Below are positions 61,185-64,000 of a stretch of DNA of 64,000 nucleotides, piece by piece (position 1 is the stretch's first letter; the number at the start of each line of letters is the position of its first letter). The notes beneath the pieces are model-generated. The model was given only the letters and a program-made list of their open reading frames with translations. It searched no databases and had not been told where the DNA came from. The stretch lies in the IMG/VR virus record IMGVR_UViG_3300042556_001828, positions 1 to 64,000 of that record; one strand, written 5' to 3'. The stretch is from a virus. The position numbers were made by a program, and so were the translations under genes.

Positions 61185-61622
61185 TTACAGTCCGATCAAG
61201 AAGCCCTGCGCGAACGAGATGGCAGGATCGTGCGAGATCTGGTCGGCGTCTGTTAAGACAGCGACCTGAAGCTGCACCCCAAATTGCTTCAGGAAGCTTT
61301 TGCTGAAAGACGAACCCGGTGTGTACGCAGGCGTCGCATTCGCAAGGGCTTCAGCAAGCAACCCAGCGCTATAGGCCAAGACCATCCGCTGCCGTGCTTG
61401 CTTGGTATAGTCAATCACGGGCGCTTCAGCCGGCACAGTCACTTCCACAGGCGCAGCAGGAGCAGGAGTCTCGATCTCCAGCTTCTCGTAGTCTGGCGGC
61501 ACTACAAGCTCAACAGCAGCCTGCGCAGCATTCTCGGCAATCAGACTTCGGCACACCGTCAGGCCGTAGAAGACCGCGCCGACAACAACACCAACAATGA
61601 ACATCTTTACGAAATCACGCAT
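61185..61622 (-). CDS. Small membrane-anchored protein
   Basis: 145 aa: N-terminal membrane helix (MFIVGVVVGAVFYGLTVCRSLIA), a Pro/Val/Glu-rich linker and a helical C-terminal domain (RQRMVLAYSAGLLAEALANATPAY). Its gene is followed by a strong terminator, so it ends a transcription unit. No family recognised. Confidence 0.55.
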   Translation of the reverse strand: MRDFVKMFIVGVVVGAVFYGLTVCRSLIAENAAQAAVELVVPPDYEKLEIETPAPAAPVEVTVPAEAPVIDYTKQARQRMVLAYSAGLLAEALANATPAYTPGSSFSKSFLKQFGVQLQVAVLTDADQISHDPAISFAQGFLIGL

Positions 61623-61725
61623 GGCATAGATCTCCGCACCTGTGGGTTAGCTCAGCGGTTACGCAACAACTGAAAGCTATAGGTGGTTCACTATATATGC
61701 CCGGATTTCGACTTTTATTTAGATA

Positions 61726-61803
61726 TCAAGTCCCCCACGCATCAGTCGCGTCGTCTTCTTCAATCTCGCCGAACATGTGCATGAATACATCCTCTATGTC
61801 CAT
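61726..61803 (-). CDS. 25-aa acidic micro-ORF
   Basis: MDIEDVFMHMFGEIEEDDAT then DAWGT, with strong SD GGGAGGTG 5 nt upstream. Very acidic. Too short for family matching; the SD makes translation plausible. It sits in a 875-nt gene-poor stretch, so might be a leader peptide or regulator. Confidence 0.4.
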   Translation of the reverse strand: MDIEDVFMHMFGEIEEDDATDAWGT

Positions 61804-61991
61804 GACGCACCTCCCGGGATATTGATATCTAAGCCCACGACTATTTTACTTGAACAGGGTGCCGGAGCTGCCAGACCAACAACGGTTTGCCGTAACTAGT
61901 TGTGGCTGTTGGGTTTACGTCACACGGCTAATAGTTGCGTGCCGTAAGTCCATTATTCACAACACTTTACGACGATTGGCCGCTGATAGCT

Positions 61992-62026
61992 AAAAAAAAG
62001 CACAGAGGCCCGTGAGGGCATGTGCT
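61992..62026 (-). terminator. Rho-independent terminator of the structured-RNA region
   Basis: Minus strand AAGCACATGCCC-TCAC-GGGCctcTGTGCTT followed by eight Ts. It shares over 25 bases with the terminator at 61141-61176 including downstream AGCTATCAGC, and the stem changes are compensated. Confidence 0.88.
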
Positions 62027-62098
62027 TTGGTGTCCCATGTTCTACGGTGGCGGACAGACACCTTTAGATGCGGGCTTTCGAGACGCCACGCCGCATCT

Positions 62099-62140
62099 GC
62101 CAGACTTTCACTGGCTCCCATTTGTGTCGGTGGGTTACCC
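62099..62140 (-). repeat. RNA module copy 2 (of two)
   Basis: Minus strand AACCCACCGACACAAATGGG then AGCCAGTGAAAGTCTGGC. Stems CCCA/TGGG and GCCAG/CTGGC. Paired with copy 1 at 62260-62301; stem bases differ but pair in each. Confidence 0.6.
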
Positions 62141-62259
62141 AAATGCGCAGCGGTTTGATTTTACCGGCCTGCGTGCGCGCAACAGCCGGGGTTACGGGAC
62201 AAGTTTTACGCCATTACCGATTGGGCGAAAGGCTGCCGATTAACGCACGGCAGCACCAC

Positions 62260-62301
62260 GTCCAAGAGTTTCACTGGACCCCATTTAATCGGTGGGTTTC
62301 C
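62260..62301 (-). repeat. RNA module copy 1 (of two)
   Basis: Minus strand AACCCACCGATTAAATGGGG then TCCAGTGAAACTCTTGGAC. Stems CCCA/TGGG and GTCCA/TGGAC. Same sequence plan as the copy at 62099-62140, 120 nt apart. Confidence 0.6.
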
Positions 62302-62497
62302 ATCAAGGCTTTTTTTATACCCGCCTGAGCTTGTCCGACTGTTCCAGTGGTCGGGCACCTTATCCCCGTAGTTAACCGTACGGGTCGGTGTGTCAGCACA
62401 GGCAACACTTTTGGAAAAGCGCTGGCTGTGCTGACAGCTATAGTTCTACACCTAATATGCCGGCTTTTTGCCCGGTATTTAGGTGTGTTAGGCCTGC

Positions 62498-62845
62498 TCA
62501 TGCTTTGAGCCCGCCATGTTTCTCAATCACGGCTTCGACCACTTCGACGGGCACGTAGGCGTAGACCGTCTCTGTGGGGTCGTCGGAGTTCTCAGCGTAC
62601 GCCAGCAGCTCCTCCACGCGCTGAGACGGGTAACCGATCTCGACCTCCGTCCACGGCCCAATACTGTCGCGAGGAGCGCAGTAGTGGGTCTGGCTGGCCT
62701 GCACAGACAGCGACAAGCCATCCGCGCAGGTGATAGGCGCCACCTGCCGGAAGCCCCGCGCCTGCATGTAGGGAGTATTAAACTCGCCCTTCAGGTTCGC
62801 GGAATCGAGCAGGTAGGCATTCAGATCAAATTTAACAGCGGTCAT
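62498..62845 (-). CDS. Hypothetical protein
   Basis: 115 aa (MTAVKFDLNAYLLDSANLKGEFNTPYMQARGFRQVAPITCADGLSLSVQASQTHYCAPRD...). Beta-rich first half; C-terminal helix YVPVEVVEAVIEKHGG. No family recognised. Codon-like composition and an AGGACA start context support a real gene. Upstream of the structured-RNA region. Confidence 0.5.
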   Translation of the reverse strand: MTAVKFDLNAYLLDSANLKGEFNTPYMQARGFRQVAPITCADGLSLSVQASQTHYCAPRDSIGPWTEVEIGYPSQRVEELLAYAENSDDPTETVYAYVPVEVVEAVIEKHGGLKA

Positions 62846-62859
62846 ACTTGTCCTTTCAA

Positions 62860-63183
62860 TTAAATTGCGTCATTCTTAAACGTCCGCTCGTGATCGGCGG
62901 CCGCAAGCAGCGGAAACCGCGCAATCACCCCACGAATCGTCTTGATCCTATTGGGCCGCTCCGTCTCCGAAGAGAAAAAACGCACCTTGTCATCCACCAG
63001 ATCCCACATCATCTTCGCCAGCTCCGCGCGCCTGAACACACTCAGCCGCCGAATAGCGACCGTGTAGTACACAGCGTCCTCTTCCGCTTCCTTGTCCGGC
63101 AGCGTCTCATTCTCGGGCCAGAACTGCGCCATAGAGAACGCAAGCCGGCTGAGATACTCCTGCATGAACTCTTCCCTATCCAT
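62860..63183 (-). CDS. Hypothetical helical protein
   Basis: 107 aa from ATG 63183, which has GAGGAG only 3-4 nt upstream; an ATG at 63216 gives 118 aa but has no SD. The product is helical (FMQEYLSRLAFSMAQFWPENETLPDKEAEEDAVYYTVAIRRLSVFRRAELAKMMWDLVDD). Function unknown. Confidence 0.5.
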   Translation of the reverse strand: MDREEFMQEYLSRLAFSMAQFWPENETLPDKEAEEDAVYYTVAIRRLSVFRRAELAKMMWDLVDDKVRFFSSETERPNRIKTIRGVIARFPLLAAADHERTFKNDAI

Positions 63184-63223
63184 TTGCTCCTCTTTCTGTT
63201 TGAGCTGATTATCCATTTTGATA

Positions 63224-63826
63224 TTAATCCCAAAGGGCTTGGAAATACTTACCAAAGAGTACAAAACCACGAGTCTTACGCTCCTGCCACGTGACATGAC
63301 CAGCTTTGTCATACCCGCCGGCAAAGAATCCATCATCAGCGTCTGGGTCCATCTGCTCGAACGCCCAGATCATCTCATTTATGACCCAGTCCCACCGCGG
63401 CGCCCCGTTGTCGTCGGGGCAGGCGGTGTTGATCTGCTCTTGGGTCAACGCCGGCGCTGACGTGCTGCGCAGATGCTCAGGCACGTCTTCGTCATCCACC
63501 ATTGGATACCCATGCTTCTTCTCTTTGAGGAGCTTGAGCATGGGCAGGATGATATGCGAAAGCGTGTCATCCATGCTCCACACGTCGTAGTCATGGATCT
63601 TGACCTGAATCTTGCGCTCGACCCGGTTATCTATCCAGTTCTCGATATCCATGAGTTTGTCGTAGATCCAGCTGTCCTTGATCTTTTCGACAAGTGCGTC
63701 GTAAGCGTCTACGTCAAACGTATCCGCGGCGACACCGCGGCCAAAGCCGCGTGCCCACAAGATCAGGTCCTTGTACCACGTTCCCGGGCGGAACCAGTGG
63801 CTATAGGGCCCAATGTAAACTTTCAT
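63224..63826 (-). CDS. Conserved phage protein (MKVYIGPY family)
   Basis: 200 aa. MKVYIGPYSHWFRPGTWYKDLI and RKIQVKIHDYDVWSMDDTLSHIILPMLKLLKEKKHGYPMVDDEDVPEHLR match a protein widely found in unrelated phages, of unknown function. DDEDVPE and the WSMD motif are typical. The next gene's stop overlaps its start as ATGA. Likely a real early gene. Confidence 0.75.
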   Translation of the reverse strand: MKVYIGPYSHWFRPGTWYKDLILWARGFGRGVAADTFDVDAYDALVEKIKDSWIYDKLMDIENWIDNRVERKIQVKIHDYDVWSMDDTLSHIILPMLKLLKEKKHGYPMVDDEDVPEHLRSTSAPALTQEQINTACPDDNGAPRWDWVINEMIWAFEQMDPDADDGFFAGGYDKAGHVTWQERKTRGFVLFGKYFQALWD

Positions 63827-64000
63827 GCTGTAACCTCTTTTTTGGCGTCGAAGACTTCAAACGCATCCTTGTAAGGCATGAGCGCCAGCCCACGCCCGTT
63901 GTCCCACTTCACGCTGATTTGATGCCACTCGCGCGGGCCATCAAAGTTAACAGCATAAATCGTTCCCTCTAACCCGGCCGGCATGCCCGCTTCCACAGGC
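63823..64000 (-). CDS. DUF4314-like protein (partial)
   Basis: Open at the right edge; 58 codons and a stop visible. MPAGLEGTIYAVNFDGP then HQISVKWDNGRGLALMPYKDAFEVF is the GTxGTV...VKWDNGxxLxLIP pattern of DUF4314. Its stop overlaps the start of the 63224 gene (ATGA). The N-terminus lies outside the window. Confidence 0.7.
   Translation of the reverse strand, partial: PVEAGMPAGLEGTIYAVNFDGPREWHQISVKWDNGRGLALMPYKDAFEVFDAKKEVTA

Larger units (their letters stand above)
61992..62497 (-). ncRNA. Candidate structured non-coding RNA, about 500 nt
   Basis: No convincing ORF lies between the stop at 62498 and the terminator at 62026. Hairpins follow one another on the minus strand: CACCTAAATACCGG..CCGGCATATTAGGTG (about 62446-62487), GTCAGCACAG/CTGTGCTGAC (62391-62435), CCCGTA/TACGGG (62364-62384), CCGAC/GTCGG, GCTGCCG/CGGCAGC (62231-62253), AGATGCGG/CCGCATCT (62066-62098), GGTGTC/GACACC, then the terminator. 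Two copies of one module occur inside. The size and layout recall large ornate phage RNAs (GOLLD, ROOL, HEARO class) but I cannot assign it to a named class. Confidence 0.6.

Noticed and set aside
61640-61706. tRNA-like sequence TTAGCTCAGCGGTTA followed by a GGTTC-like arm
   Set aside because: D, anticodon and T stems do not pair, so no tRNA fold; chance resemblance.
62022-62328. Two plus-strand frames (73 and 86 aa) over the structured-RNA region
   Set aside because: On the opposite strand to all other genes, no SD, and filled by hairpins; likely chance frames.

Overview
The window is a stretch of a large tailed bacteriophage genome with a contractile (myovirus-type) tail, about 55% G+C by eye. 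Every gene I accept lies on the minus strand, so the map reads from right (64 kb) to left (1 bp). No host chromosomal genes, IS elements, CRISPR arrays or attachment sites were seen. I could not identify a large terminase or a classical portal protein, so those are either outside the window or too divergent for me to recognise.

Region 64-44 kb holds accessory and DNA/RNA-metabolism genes. These include a DUF4314-like protein, a Snf2-type helicase, a SprT-like zinc protein, AlkB-like and HNH proteins, PhoH, a cupin, a methyltransferase, a ferritin-like protein, PD-(D/E)XK-like nucleases and a HAD phosphatase. An actin/Hsp70-fold ATPase sits beside a small membrane protein. A secreted trypsin-like protease and several Gly/Ala-rich hydrophobic proteins, probably virion proteins, are interspersed. 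Two long gene-poor stretches (about 61.6-62.5 kb and 44.66-45.0 kb) are rich in hairpins and look like structured RNA. A tRNA-Asn lies at 44.1 kb.

Region 44-34 kb carries small membrane proteins (possible lysis functions), a 2H phosphoesterase, a matrixin-like metalloprotease with a cysteine switch, a papain-like protease and Gly-rich hydrophobic proteins.

Region 34-26 kb encodes a multisubunit-type RNA polymerase in an unusual arrangement. One 1814-aa polypeptide carries beta followed by the N-terminal part of beta-prime, and it is interrupted by a 347-aa LAGLIDADG intein in beta. A separate 624-aa protein supplies the rest of beta-prime (bridge helix, trigger loop, C-terminus). No alpha, omega or sigma subunit was recognised. 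The position among virion genes hints at a packaged or late polymerase.

Region 26-0 kb is the morphogenesis block. In transcription order it holds a 795-aa conserved protein, fibre-like proteins, a prohead protease, a scaffold-like protein, the major capsid protein, neck/connector proteins, an oversized tail sheath, tail tube, baseplate spike, two overlapping tail-assembly-chaperone candidates and the start of a tape-measure protein that runs off the left edge. Three genes in this block, including the major capsid gene, share a leader hairpin that displays the Shine-Dalgarno sequence in its loop, with compensatory stem changes.
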